Source of the DNA: Streptomyces sp. CT34
Lineage (GTDB): Bacteria; Actinomycetota; Actinomycetes; Streptomycetales; Streptomycetaceae
Reading direction: 5' to 3'
Assembly (NCBI RefSeq): GCF_000805335.1
Contig: NZ_KN708638.1
Coordinates: 5,882,842-5,946,841, forward strand
DNA length: 64,000 nt
In this document: positions 52,487-60,594 of the stretch, in pieces
How the letters are laid out: each line of letters opens with the position of its first letter
How positions within the stretch are numbered: the first letter of the stretch is position 1
Position numbers and translations under genes: made by a program
Notes under the pieces: model-generated
Seen by the model: the letters and a program-made list of their open reading frames with translations, nothing else
The model's database searches: none
Told to the model about the DNA's origin: nothing

Positions 52487-53641
52487 TCAGGAACCGGTCT
52501 CTGCGCTGAGGCGTGCCAGTGCCTCCGGGACGTCGTCCACCGACTCGACCAGGGCGATCCGGGCTGCCATGGGGCGGCCGGCCGCCAGCGACTGGAGCAG
52601 CGGCCAGGTCGGCAGTTCCTCGGTCCAGTGCTCGCGGTTCACCAGCACCATCGGCGTCGGTTCCCCACGCGACCGGTAGTAGTTCGGGGTCGTGTTGTCG
52701 AAGATTTCCTGAACCGTCCCCGCCGCACCGGGAAGGAACACCACGCCGGCATTGGACCGGGCCAGCAAGCCGTCCTCGCGCAGCGCATTGACGAAGTACT
52801 TCGCGATATGGGACGCGAAGGCATTTGCGGGTTCGCGGCCGTAGAACCAGGTGGGGATGCCGACGGAGGAGCCGCCGCCCGGCCGGCTTCGGCGCACCTC
52901 GAAGGCGGCGCGCGCCCAGTCGGTGACGGAGGGCCTGAAGTGCGGTGCCTTGGAGAGGATCTCCAGCGCCGAGTCGAGCATGCCGTCCTCGAAGGGTGCG
53001 GCGTAGGCCCCGAGGTTCGCTGCCTCCATCGCGCCCGGTCCGCCACCGGTCGCGACGGTCAGGCCGTCGCGGGTGAGTCGGCGGCCGAGCCGGGCCGCGC
53101 CGGCGTAGGCGGCCGAGCCGCGTTCCAGGGAGTGGCCGCCCATGATCCCGACCACGCGCGAACCGGCGAGATGCTCGTCCAGGGCGTCCGACACGGCATC
53201 GTCATGAATGCTCCGCAGCATGGAGGCGAACACATCGCCGCCCGCCTTGGTCTCCTGGTACCAGTGGTACGCGCGGGCGTCCGGCGTCGCGTCGTAACCG
53301 GCGTCGACCAGTCCTTCGAAGAGTTCGTCCGGCGTGTACAGGCTGCCGCGATACGGATCGACCGGTAGGCCCGGTACCGGTGGGAAGACCAGGGCACCCC
53401 CGGCGCGCACCTTCGCGGCGGCGTCCGGCTCCATCGCGCAGCCGAGGAAGACGGAGTCCGCGGTATCCGTACTGAGCAGCGCGAAGGTACGGTCCGTCAG
53501 GTCGAGGGACTGGACGCGGTATCCGGCGAGGCTTCCCGATGCGGCGACCCGGTCGAACTCCGTGATGGAGTCGATCTCCTGGCCTCGCTCGCGGGGGCTG
53601 TGGGACACCGGGGGCTCTGAATTCGACTGCACACCGGCCAT
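52487..53641 (-). CDS. LOG-family Rossmann-fold nucleotide-binding protein
   Basis: A 384-residue protein with the LOG/lysine-decarboxylase-like fold in its C-terminal half: VVGIMGGHSLERG, then TVATGGGPGAMEAANLGAYA, and VVFLPGAAGTVQEIFDNTTP. These match the phosphate-binding GGGPGxM and PGGxGTxxE motifs of cytokinin-activating LOG enzymes. The second reads PGAAGTVQEIF, with the second glycine replaced by alanine. The N-terminal 170 residues are an extension not found in small LOGs. ATG at 53641 sits 2 nt beyond the marR stop, so the two are co-transcribed. May hydrolyse a nucleotide monophosphate. Confidence 0.85.
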   Translation of the reverse strand: MAGVQSNSEPPVSHSPRERGQEIDSITEFDRVAASGSLAGYRVQSLDLTDRTFALLSTDTADSVFLGCAMEPDAAAKVRAGGALVFPPVPGLPVDPYRGSLYTPDELFEGLVDAGYDATPDARAYHWYQETKAGGDVFASMLRSIHDDAVSDALDEHLAGSRVVGIMGGHSLERGSAAYAGAARLGRRLTRDGLTVATGGGPGAMEAANLGAYAAPFEDGMLDSALEILSKAPHFRPSVTDWARAAFEVRRSRPGGGSSVGIPTWFYGREPANAFASHIAKYFVNALREDGLLARSNAGVVFLPGAAGTVQEIFDNTTPNYYRSRGEPTPMVLVNREHWTEELPTWPLLQSLAAGRPMAARIALVESVDDVPEALARLSAETGS

Positions 53642-53642
53642 G

Positions 53643-54050
53643 TTAGGTCCGCAGCGACTGCACCAGGGGTGCGAGCAGCCCGTCTTCGGCCGCGGCATCG
53701 AGTGCGGCGCGCAAGGCGCTGTCGTACGTCGGGCGTGCCCTGTCCTGCACGTCCCGGCCCTCGTCGGTGATCACGCTGTAGACGCCGCGCCGGTCGTCGG
53801 GGCACAGGTCCCGGCGGGTCAGGCCGGACGACTCCAGACGCGAGGCCAGTCGGCTCACCGAGCTCTGATTGAGGCCGATGAGGTCGGCGAGCTCCTGCAT
53901 GCGCAGCTCGCCCTCGTCGGCCTCCGCGAGCCGGGCCAGCGCGCGGTACTCGGAGAGGCCGAGGCTGTGATGCCGCTGCAGGGCCTTCGCCAGCTCCTGC
54001 TCGACACGCGTGTGCAGTGCGCCGAACCGGTCCCAGTGCTCCGCGTCCAT
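53643..54050 (-). CDS. MarR-family transcriptional regulator
   Basis: A 135-residue winged-helix regulator: LGLSEYRALARLAEADEGEL, then MQELADLIGLNQSSVSRLAS (recognition helix) and the wing GLTRRDLCPDDRRGVYSVIT. Divergent from a RidA-family gene and co-directional with the LOG gene. It probably controls both from the 135-bp intergenic region, which holds a TTGACA promoter and inverted repeats. Confidence 0.93.
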   Translation of the reverse strand: MDAEHWDRFGALHTRVEQELAKALQRHHSLGLSEYRALARLAEADEGELRMQELADLIGLNQSSVSRLASRLESSGLTRRDLCPDDRRGVYSVITDEGRDVQDRARPTYDSALRAALDAAAEDGLLAPLVQSLRT

Positions 54051-54103
54051 CGTCTTCTGCTTTCCTCCGTCGTCGGGCAGCTGTGCGTTCTTCCACTGAG
54101 CTC

Positions 54104-54160
54104 TTGACAGCAGCGTACATGCAGTAGAAAATTATGTATGTGCATGCAAGGGATGCTTGC
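54104..54160 (+). promoter_or_regulatory. Promoter and inverted repeat between marR and ridA-like genes
   Basis: TTGACA at 54104, 17 nt, then GAAAAT at 54127 forms a rightward promoter. Downstream GCAAG, 5 nt, CTTGC (54146-54160) within TGCATGCAAG is a candidate MarR site. TACATGCA nearby at 54117 repeats part of it. Confidence 0.55.
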
Positions 54161-54185
54161 GCATGGATTATCGAGGGGGAACATC

Positions 54186-54608
54186 ATGTCTACGAGTGGT
54201 ATCGCAGCGGCCGGGAGTACGCGGGAGATCGAGCGGATCGCCACCACGCCGGATTGGTATGAGCCGTACAAGATCTCGCAGGCCGTCAAGGCGGGCGGTC
54301 TGATCCATGTCTCCGGACAGGCGGGGATCGACGAGCAGGGGCGGACCGTCTCGGACGACTTCCTGACGCAGGGGCGGCAGGCGTTCGCGAATGTCGAGCG
54401 GGTTCTCGCGGCGGCCGGCGCCTCGCTCGCGGATGTGGTGAAAGTGGGCATCTTCGTGACGGACATGGCCGCCTGCCTCGACCAAGTCATCGCCCTGCGC
54501 GAGGAGTTTCTGTCCGAGCCCTATCCTGCGGATACTCTCCTGGAAGTGTCGTCCTTGGCCCGGCCGGACTGGCGAATAGAGGTCGAGGTCACCGCTCTCG
54601 CCCGCTGA
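54186..54608 (+). CDS. RidA/YjgF-family protein
   Basis: A 140-residue protein of the Rid family, trimeric imine/enamine deaminases. GGLIHVSGQAGIDEQGRTVS, GRQAFANVERVLAAAGASLA and DVVKVGIFVTDMA match. The family arginine that defines true RidA appears shifted: the C-terminal part reads TLLEVSSLARPDWRIEVEVT, with Arg and Glu present. ATG at 54186 has GAGGGGG upstream; earlier in-frame ATGs lie in the operator region. Divergent from marR. Confidence 0.9.
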   Translation: MSTSGIAAAGSTREIERIATTPDWYEPYKISQAVKAGGLIHVSGQAGIDEQGRTVSDDFLTQGRQAFANVERVLAAAGASLADVVKVGIFVTDMAACLDQVIALREEFLSEPYPADTLLEVSSLARPDWRIEVEVTALAR

Positions 54609-54899
54609 GACCGACGCTTGCCGCTGCTTCACCGCCGACCGGCTTTCCCCCGAAGCGCGCCGTGTTGCGGCGCTCCGCCCTACAGCGCACCGTGCGGCGG
54701 CGCGCACCGCACGGATGCGCGTCCACTACCCCGAGCTGGCGCCGTCGCGCCCCCGACCGGGCCGCTATGCCACCACCCCGGCCGGATGGGCAGGCCACCA
54801 TGGCGGCCGGATCGTCATCCCACGGCCTGGCCGATGCTCCACCAACTCAGCTCGATACCAACTCAGCCCGATGCCTCCCGTGTTCCCCCCGCCGCGCCC
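54609..54899. other. Intergenic region between convergent genes
   Basis: 290 bases between the RidA-like gene and the leftward ABC permease. Nothing recognisable: no strong hairpin, repeat or supported gene. Confidence 0.5.
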
Positions 54900-56057
54900 T
54901 CAGTGCACCAGCGGGAGGGTGGCCATCTCGGCGACGGTCCATGTCAGCGGGCCCAGTACAAGAGTCAGCGCGAGGGCGCGCAGTGCCGTGGCGCGATGGA
55001 GGACGGAAGCGGGGGCACCGAGGCGGCGCAGGGCGGCGGTGGTGTGGGCGCGGGCCGACCGGGACTCCAGAGCGGCGGCCAGGGCGCTGGCGGTGACACA
55101 GGCGAAGATGACCGATGTACCGATGGCGGTGAGCGGTCCGACAGAACGGGAGGGAGTGGTTCCGTACACCGTGACGGCGGCGTAGGCCCCGGAGGCCACC
55201 GCGCACAGGACGCCGAACGGGCGGCCCAGGCGGTGCGATTCCTCCTGGAGCACGCGTCCGGACAGCAACCGCAGCGCGCCGGGACGCCCCGCGCACAGCA
55301 GTTGACCGGACAGATACACCAGGCCGGGGCCGGCCAGGACGAGCCCGCAGGCGGCAAGTGCCCAACCGGCCAGGATGCCCGGGGCGCTGCCGAGCAGCCG
55401 TCCCGGGAGGGGCAGTTCGCCGTGGGCGTCGGTAATGGGGCTGGTGTAGGCCTCGATGGCCAGGCCCGCCGCGGTGAGGGCGACGCCCCATGGGAGGCCG
55501 GTGGGGGCGGCGGTGGTGTGTGGCTCGCTGTCGCTGTAGCCCGGCTCGGTGCGGGGGCGCAGTGAGACGGCGGTCGCTGCTGCGGCGGCGAGCGGGACGG
55601 ACGTCAGCAGCATGAGGGCACCGGGGAGCGGCAATGGGTGGCCCGCGCCGAGCAGGTCGGGGTGGCCGCCGACGACGGCGGGGCCGCCGAGGTCGCCGCG
55701 GAGGCGGAGGAAGACGAGCAGAGAGAGGAGGACGCCGAGGGCACAGGACAGCGCGGTGGTGGCCGCGGCGAGCAGGGTGAGTCGCAAGGGGCCCAGGCCG
55801 GCGGCGGTCATGCCGCGCTGGAGGCGGGCGGCCGGATCCGTCCGGGCGACCGAGACCGCGAGCTGGGTGGTGGCGGCGAGCGGGGCGGCGCACCACAGCA
55901 GGCGGGCCAGGGAATCGCCGGCGGCGGTGGGGTGGTCGGCGGCGTGGCCGAGGGCGGACAGCAGCAGGAAACCGGTGCCGGCGGAGGCGGTGGCGACGAA
56001 GAGGCGGCGCAGCAGAACGAGGGGGTGAGAGCCGCGGGCTAGACGGAGAGCGAGCAC
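54900..56057 (-). CDS. ABC transporter permease-like membrane protein
   Basis: A 385-residue protein with about 8-10 hydrophobic segments, Ala/Leu-rich, resembling FtsX/MacB-type permeases of Streptomyces. LARGSHPLVLLRRLFVATAS lies at the N-terminus and ARAHTTAALRRLGAPASVLH near the C-terminus. The latter resembles the cytoplasmic coupling loop. GTG start at 56057 lies inside the ATPase gene (19-nt overlap). Forms a two-gene exporter with it; substrate unknown. Confidence 0.82.
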   Translation of the reverse strand: MLALRLARGSHPLVLLRRLFVATASAGTGFLLLSALGHAADHPTAAGDSLARLLWCAAPLAATTQLAVSVARTDPAARLQRGMTAAGLGPLRLTLLAAATTALSCALGVLLSLLVFLRLRGDLGGPAVVGGHPDLLGAGHPLPLPGALMLLTSVPLAAAAATAVSLRPRTEPGYSDSEPHTTAAPTGLPWGVALTAAGLAIEAYTSPITDAHGELPLPGRLLGSAPGILAGWALAACGLVLAGPGLVYLSGQLLCAGRPGALRLLSGRVLQEESHRLGRPFGVLCAVASGAYAAVTVYGTTPSRSVGPLTAIGTSVIFACVTASALAAALESRSARAHTTAALRRLGAPASVLHRATALRALALTLVLGPLTWTVAEMATLPLVH

Positions 56058-56779
56058 GCTGCCCTGCTTTCCTCATCGGAGGAGTCGGCGGTAGCGGGCA
56101 CGGCGCCCGAGAGGCGCCCGTCGAGGAGTGAGACGGTGCGGTCGGCGAGGGCGGCGACCTGGGGGTCGTAGGTCGCCAGGATGACGGTGATCTGGTGCGA
56201 GCGGGCCGCGGTGGTCAGGGTGCGCAGCACCTGGGTGCCGTCTGCGCTGTGCAGCGGGGCGGTCGGCTCGTCGGCGAAGAGCACCTGCGGGGTGGTGGCG
56301 AGGGCGCGGGCGATGGCGACACGCTGGCGCTGGGACTGGTCGAGCCGTGCGGGGCGCCGGCGGGCGCACATGCCGACGTCGAGGCGGTCCAGCCATTCGA
56401 CGGCCGTGTTCTTGGCCGAGCGGTGGCCGGTGCCGCGCAGCAGGAGCGGGAGGGCGGCGTTCTCCCAGGCGGTGAGTTCGGGGACGAGGTGGGGTTCGGT
56501 GTCGATCCAGCCGAACCGGTCGAGACGCAGCCGTTCGCGGCTGGGGGAGGAGAGAGTGTGGACGGAGGAGCCGTTGAACCAGATTTCGCCCTCCGTGGGG
56601 ACGATCTGCCCGGACAGACAGTGGAGGAGGGTGGTCTTGCCGCTGCCGCGGGGGCCGGTGACGGCGATGATCTCGCCCTCGCCGACGCCGAGGGAGACTC
56701 CGGTGAGGGCGGCCGTGCCACCGTGCATGTGGTGCAGGTCGCGAGCCCAGAGCACGTTGTTGTCAGGCGGGGCCACCAT
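56039..56779 (-). CDS. ABC transporter ATP-binding protein with degenerate signature and H-loop
   Basis: A 246-residue ATPase. Walker A (GPRGSGKTTLLHCLSG) and Walker B (VLFADEPTAPLHSADG) are intact. The ABC signature LSGGQ reads LDQSQRQRVAIARAL and the switch His is replaced (ILATYDPQVAALAD, Tyr instead of His). Such changes usually weaken hydrolysis, so this may be a regulatory or slow transporter. ATG at 56779 follows AGAGGTG. Overlaps the permease gene by 19 nt. Confidence 0.88.
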   Translation of the reverse strand: MVAPPDNNVLWARDLHHMHGGTAALTGVSLGVGEGEIIAVTGPRGSGKTTLLHCLSGQIVPTEGEIWFNGSSVHTLSSPSRERLRLDRFGWIDTEPHLVPELTAWENAALPLLLRGTGHRSAKNTAVEWLDRLDVGMCARRRPARLDQSQRQRVAIARALATTPQVLFADEPTAPLHSADGTQVLRTLTTAARSHQITVILATYDPQVAALADRTVSLLDGRLSGAVPATADSSDEESRAACSLSV

Positions 56780-56905
56780 CTGTGCACCTCTTGCTTGTTC
56801 GCTGGTCCTTCCCCCGACCGGGTGAACGACCACGGAGGGTATCGGTCACTAGCACGGTAAGGACTCGTGGCCCTCGGCATTCGGCGCTCGGCAGGCACAA
56901 CGGCC

Positions 56906-56941
56906 CAGATTCACTCGTGTGGCTGGAAGTGAGTGAATCTG
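56906..56941 (-). terminator. Inverted repeat downstream of the aminotransferase gene
   Basis: CAGATTCACTC at 56906-56916 and its exact complement at 56931-56941 (11 bp, 14-nt loop). It is 50 nt past the aminotransferase stop on the minus strand, so probably its terminator. It also lies upstream of the ABC ATPase, so an operator role is possible. Confidence 0.6.
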
Positions 56942-56992
56942 AGCCGCTGGATGTTCAGTTGCGTACTGGCGAACCAGGAGGTGACGCGTAGG

Positions 56993-58354
56993 TCAGAGCT
57001 TGGTCCACGCCTCGGTGAGGACGGAGCGCAGGATCTGCTCGATCTCGTCGAAGACGCTCTGGTCGGCGATCAGCGGCGGGGCCAGCTGGATGACCGGGTC
57101 GCCACGGTCATCGGCGCGGCAGTAGAGGCCGTTGTCGTACAGGGCCTTCGAGAGGAAGCCGTAGAGGACGCGCTCGGTCTCCTCCTCGTTGAACGACGCC
57201 TTGGTGGCCTTGTCCTTGACGAGTTCGATGCCGTAGAAGAAGCCGTTGCCGCGGACGTCGCCGACGATCGGCAGGTCGTGCAGCTTCTGCAGCGTGCTGA
57301 GGAAGTTGCCCTCGTTGTCGAGGACGTGCTGGTTGAGGCCCTCGCGCTCGAAGATGTCGAGGTTGGCGATGCCGACGGCGGCGGAGACCGGGTGGCCACC
57401 GAAGGTGTAGCCGTGCAGGAAGGTGTTGTCGCCCTTGTAGAACGGCTCGGCCAGGCGGTCGGAGATGATGCAGGCGCCGATCGGGGAGTAGCCCGAGGTC
57501 ATGCCCTTGGCGCAGGTGATCATGTCCGGGACGTAGCCGAACTTGTCGCAGGCGAAGATCGTGCCGAGGCGGCCGAAGGCGCAGATGACCTCGTCGGAGA
57601 CGAGCAGCACGTCGTACCGGTCGCAGATCTCGCGAACCCGCTGGAAGTAGCCGGGGGGTGGCGGGAAGCAGCCGCCGGCGTTCTGGACCGGCTCCAGGAA
57701 GACGGCGGCGACGGTGTCCGGGCCCTCGAAGAGGATCTGCTGCTCGATCTGGTCGGCGGCCCAGCGGCCGAAGGCCTCCGGGTCGTCGCCGTGGATCGGG
57801 GCGCGGTAGATGTTGGTGTTCGGGACCTTGTGCGCGCCGGGGACCAGCGGCTCGAAGGGGGCCTTCAGGCCCGGCAGACCGGTGATCGACAGGGCGCCCT
57901 GCGGGGTGCCGTGGTAGGCCACCGCGCGGGATATGACCTTGTGCTTGGTGGGCTTGCCGACGAGCTTGAAGTACTGCTTGGCGAGCTTCCAGGCGGTTTC
58001 GACGGCCTCGCCGCCGCCGGTGGTGAAGAAGACCTTGTTGAGGTCGCCGGGGGCGTAGTCGGCCAGGCGCTCGGCCAGCTCCACGGCCTTGGGGTGCGCG
58101 TACGACCACACCGGGAAGAAGGCCAGCTCCTGGGCCTGCTTGTAGGCGGTCTCGGCGAGCTCGACCCGGCCGTGGCCGGCGTTGACCACGAAGAGGCCGG
58201 CGAGGCCGTCGATGTAGCGCTTGCCGTTGTCGTCGTAGATGTTGGTGCCCTCACCACGCACGATCGTGGGCACGGGGGCGTCCTCGTACGACGACATGCG
58301 GGTGAAGTGCATCCACAGGTGGTCGTACGCCGTCTTGGAGAGGTCGGCGCTCAT
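56993..58354 (-). CDS. Class III PLP-dependent aminotransferase (putrescine/GABA-type)
   Basis: A 453-residue omega-aminotransferase. YDDNGKRYIDGLAGLFVVNA, FFTTGGGEAVETAWKLAKQY, LLVSDEVICAFGRLG and the PLP-lysine region ITCAKGMTSGYSPIGACI are diagnostic. The genomic partners are an Lrp/AsnC regulator, an aminobutyraldehyde-type dehydrogenase and a polyamine-binding protein. They suggest amino transfer from putrescine or a related diamine, often with pyruvate as acceptor. Lies 2 nt after the AsnC gene, so co-transcribed with it. Confidence 0.92.
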   Translation of the reverse strand: MSADLSKTAYDHLWMHFTRMSSYEDAPVPTIVRGEGTNIYDDNGKRYIDGLAGLFVVNAGHGRVELAETAYKQAQELAFFPVWSYAHPKAVELAERLADYAPGDLNKVFFTTGGGEAVETAWKLAKQYFKLVGKPTKHKVISRAVAYHGTPQGALSITGLPGLKAPFEPLVPGAHKVPNTNIYRAPIHGDDPEAFGRWAADQIEQQILFEGPDTVAAVFLEPVQNAGGCFPPPPGYFQRVREICDRYDVLLVSDEVICAFGRLGTIFACDKFGYVPDMITCAKGMTSGYSPIGACIISDRLAEPFYKGDNTFLHGYTFGGHPVSAAVGIANLDIFEREGLNQHVLDNEGNFLSTLQKLHDLPIVGDVRGNGFFYGIELVKDKATKASFNEEETERVLYGFLSKALYDNGLYCRADDRGDPVIQLAPPLIADQSVFDEIEQILRSVLTEAWTKL

Positions 58355-58356
58355 TG

Positions 58357-58851
58357 CTATCTCGTTCCCCAGGTGTAGGTCTGCTTCCGGAGCTTGAGGT
58401 ACACGAAGCTCTCGGTGGATCGAACGCCGGGAAGCGTGCGGATCCTCTTGTTGATCATTTCCAGCAGGTGGTCGTCGTCCTCGCAGACGATCTCGATGAT
58501 GAGGTCGAAGGAGCCTGCCGTCATGACGACGTACTCGACTTCCTCCATGGTCGTCAGGGCGTCGGCCACGGGGTCGAGGTCGCCCTCGACGTTGATGCCG
58601 ACCATTGCCTGCCGGCGGAAACCGACCGTGAGGGGGTCGGTGACCGCGACGATCTGCATCACGCCCTGGTCGAGCAGTTTCTGTACGCGCTGGCGTACCG
58701 CCGCCTCGGACAGGCCCACGGCCTTGCCGATCGCGGCGTACGGACGGCGTCCGTCCTCCTGGAGCTGCTCGATGATCGCCAGGGAGACGGAGTCGATCGA
58801 CGGAGTACCGGTTCTGTCAGGACTGTTACGAGAAGGCGCCACGTCTTTCAC
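58357..58851 (-). CDS. Lrp/AsnC-family transcriptional regulator
   Basis: A regulator of about 164 residues (starts possible at 58878, 58851 or 58842; none has a strong ribosome site). Helix-turn-helix DSVSLAIIEQLQEDGRRPYA, then AAIGKAVGLSEAAVRQRVQK. The RAM domain follows (RRQAMVGINVEGDLDPVADA, VVMTAGSFDLIIEIVCEDD). Ends KQTYTWGTR, a C-terminus typical of the actinobacterial branch near polyamine genes. Divergent from the dehydrogenase across an intergenic region with a long inverted repeat that it likely binds. Confidence 0.92.
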   Translation of the reverse strand: MKDVAPSRNSPDRTGTPSIDSVSLAIIEQLQEDGRRPYAAIGKAVGLSEAAVRQRVQKLLDQGVMQIVAVTDPLTVGFRRQAMVGINVEGDLDPVADALTTMEEVEYVVMTAGSFDLIIEIVCEDDDHLLEMINKRIRTLPGVRSTESFVYLKLRKQTYTWGTR

Positions 58852-58890
58852 TGTGCACGAGGTTCGACTGTATGGCAACCCCGATTCGAT

Positions 58891-58928
58891 GAAATCAGTT
58901 GTTGATCGAGCGCTATTTCACTGATTTC
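58891..58928. promoter_or_regulatory. Inverted repeat, probable operator of the AsnC regulator
   Basis: GAAATCAGT at 58891-58899 and its exact complement ACTGATTTC at 58920-58928, 20 nt between, extended by a G-T and an A-T pair to 11 bp. The half-site centres are about 29 bp apart, nearly three helical turns, suiting an octameric Lrp-type protein. It lies between divergent asnC-like and dehydrogenase genes. Confidence 0.65.
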
Positions 58929-58951
58929 GTTGTTCGAACGGTGTGGGTGTG

Positions 58952-58979
58952 TTGAAAACGTGGCCCCCGCGGCTAGTGT
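58952..58979 (+). promoter_or_regulatory. Promoter of the aldehyde dehydrogenase gene
   Basis: TTGAAA at 58952, 16 nt, TAGTGT at 58974: a reasonable vegetative promoter 44 nt upstream of the GTG start and just downstream of the inverted repeat, so the regulator bound there could affect it. Confidence 0.55.
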
Positions 58980-59022
58980 GGGATCTCAACCACCGGACAT
59001 CCGAAACTGAAGGGGGCGCACA

Positions 59023-60477
59023 GTGACCACCGCACTGCGTCGTCTGCGCAACTACATCGACGGGGAGTTCCGGGACGCCGCCGACGGCCGGACCACGGAG
59101 GTGGTCAACCCCGCGACGGGCGAGCCCTACGCCACCGCCCCGCTGTCGGGCCCCGCGGACGTGGACGCGGCCATGGCAGCGGCCGAAGCGGCCTTCCCCG
59201 CCTGGCGCGATCTGATCCCGGCCGACCGCCAGAAGGTCCTCCTCAAGATCGCCGACCGCTTCGAGGAGCGCGCCGAGGAGCTGATCGCCGCCGAGTCCGA
59301 GAACTGCGGCAAGCCGATCGCCCTCGTCCGCTCCGAGGAGATCCCGCCGATGGTGGACCAGATCCGCTTCTTCGCGGGAGCCGCCCGGATGCTCGAAGGC
59401 CGCTCGGCCGGCGAGTACATGGACGGCTTCACCTCCATCATCCGGCGGGAGCCGGTCGGCGTCTGCGCCCAGGTCGCACCGTGGAACTACCCGATGATGA
59501 TGGCCGTGTGGAAGTTCGCCCCGGCGCTCGCCGCGGGCAACACCGTGGTCATCAAGCCCTCCGACACCACCCCCGCCTCGACGGTGCTGATCGCCGACAT
59601 CATCGGCGGCGTGCTGGACGAACTCGGCCACTCCCGCGGGGTGTTCAACGTGATCTGCGGCGACCGGGACACCGGCCGCCTGATGGTCGAGCACAAGGTC
59701 CCGGCGATGGCCTCGATCACCGGCTCGGTACGCGCCGGCATGCAGGTCGCCGAGTCCGCCTCCAAGGACCTCAAGCGGGTCCACCTGGAGCTGGGCGGCA
59801 AGGCACCGGTCGTGGTCTTCGAGGACACCGACATCGCCAAGGCCGTCGAGGACATCGCCACCGCCGGCTACTTCAACGCCGGCCAGGACTGTACGGCCGC
59901 CACCCGGGTGCTCGTCCAGGAGTCCATCCACGACGAGTTCGTCGCCGCGCTGGCCAAGGCCGCCTCGGAGACCAAGACCGGCGCGGTCGACGACGAGGGC
60001 GTGCTGTACGGCCCGCTGAACAACGCCAACCAGCTCGCGCAGGTCAAGGGCTTCATCGAGCGGCTGCCCGCGCACGCCAAGATCGAGGCCGGCGGCGAAC
60101 AGATCGGCGAGAAGGGCTACTTCTTCGCGCCCACCGTCGTCTCGGGACTCAAGCAGGACGACGAGATCGTCCAGCACGAGGTCTTCGGTCCCGTCATCAC
60201 CGTCCAGTCGTTCCGCGACGAGGCGCAGGCGCTGGAGTGGGCCAACGGCGTCGAGTACGCGCTGGCGTCCTCGGTGTGGACCAAGGACCACGCCCGCGCG
60301 ATGCGGATGTCCAAGGGCCTCGACTTCGGCTGTGTGTGGATCAACACCCACATCCCGCTGGTCGCCGAGATGCCGCACGGCGGGTTCAAGAAGTCCGGCT
60401 ACGGCAAGGACCTGTCCGCCTACGGCTTCGACGACTACACCCGGATCAAGCACGTGATGACCTCGCTGGACGGCTGA
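59023..60477 (+). CDS. Aldehyde dehydrogenase, gamma-aminobutyraldehyde type
   Basis: A 484-residue NAD-dependent dehydrogenase. Catalytic Glu in LELGGKAPVVVFED and Cys in NAGQDCTAATRVLV are present. APWNYPMMMAVWKFAPALAA and ITGSVRAGMQVAE mark the cofactor site. It is closest in feel to PatD/YdcW-like enzymes oxidising 4-aminobutanal to GABA, which fits the aminotransferase and polyamine context; substrate assignment is inference. GTG at 59023 with AAGGGGGC upstream. Confidence 0.92.
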   Translation: MTTALRRLRNYIDGEFRDAADGRTTEVVNPATGEPYATAPLSGPADVDAAMAAAEAAFPAWRDLIPADRQKVLLKIADRFEERAEELIAAESENCGKPIALVRSEEIPPMVDQIRFFAGAARMLEGRSAGEYMDGFTSIIRREPVGVCAQVAPWNYPMMMAVWKFAPALAAGNTVVIKPSDTTPASTVLIADIIGGVLDELGHSRGVFNVICGDRDTGRLMVEHKVPAMASITGSVRAGMQVAESASKDLKRVHLELGGKAPVVVFEDTDIAKAVEDIATAGYFNAGQDCTAATRVLVQESIHDEFVAALAKAASETKTGAVDDEGVLYGPLNNANQLAQVKGFIERLPAHAKIEAGGEQIGEKGYFFAPTVVSGLKQDDEIVQHEVFGPVITVQSFRDEAQALEWANGVEYALASSVWTKDHARAMRMSKGLDFGCVWINTHIPLVAEMPHGGFKKSGYGKDLSAYGFDDYTRIKHVMTSLDG

Positions 60478-60537
60478 GCCGACCGGCCCTCCCGGGGACC
60501 CTCACCGTCGAGCGGCACGGCACGCTCGACACACCGT

Positions 60538-60590
60538 CGCGGGCGGAGGCCCGGCAGTGGACGCTCTGCCACTTGCCGCCTCCGCCCGCG
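60538..60590 (+). terminator. Large hairpin between dehydrogenase and binding-protein genes
   Basis: 13-bp perfect outer stem (60538-60550 with 60578-60590) plus an inner GGCAGTGG/CCACTTGCC stem. It is 60 nt after the dehydrogenase stop and only a few nt before the next start, so it is likely an attenuator or terminator; it may also affect translation initiation of the next gene. Confidence 0.75.
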
Positions 60591-60594
60591 GCAC

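Noticed and set aside
51352..53368. Continuation of the plus-strand frame past the glycosyltransferase
   Set aside because: It runs antisense to the DMT and LOG genes and loses all glycosyltransferase similarity after 51300; it is open only because of GC-rich codon bias.
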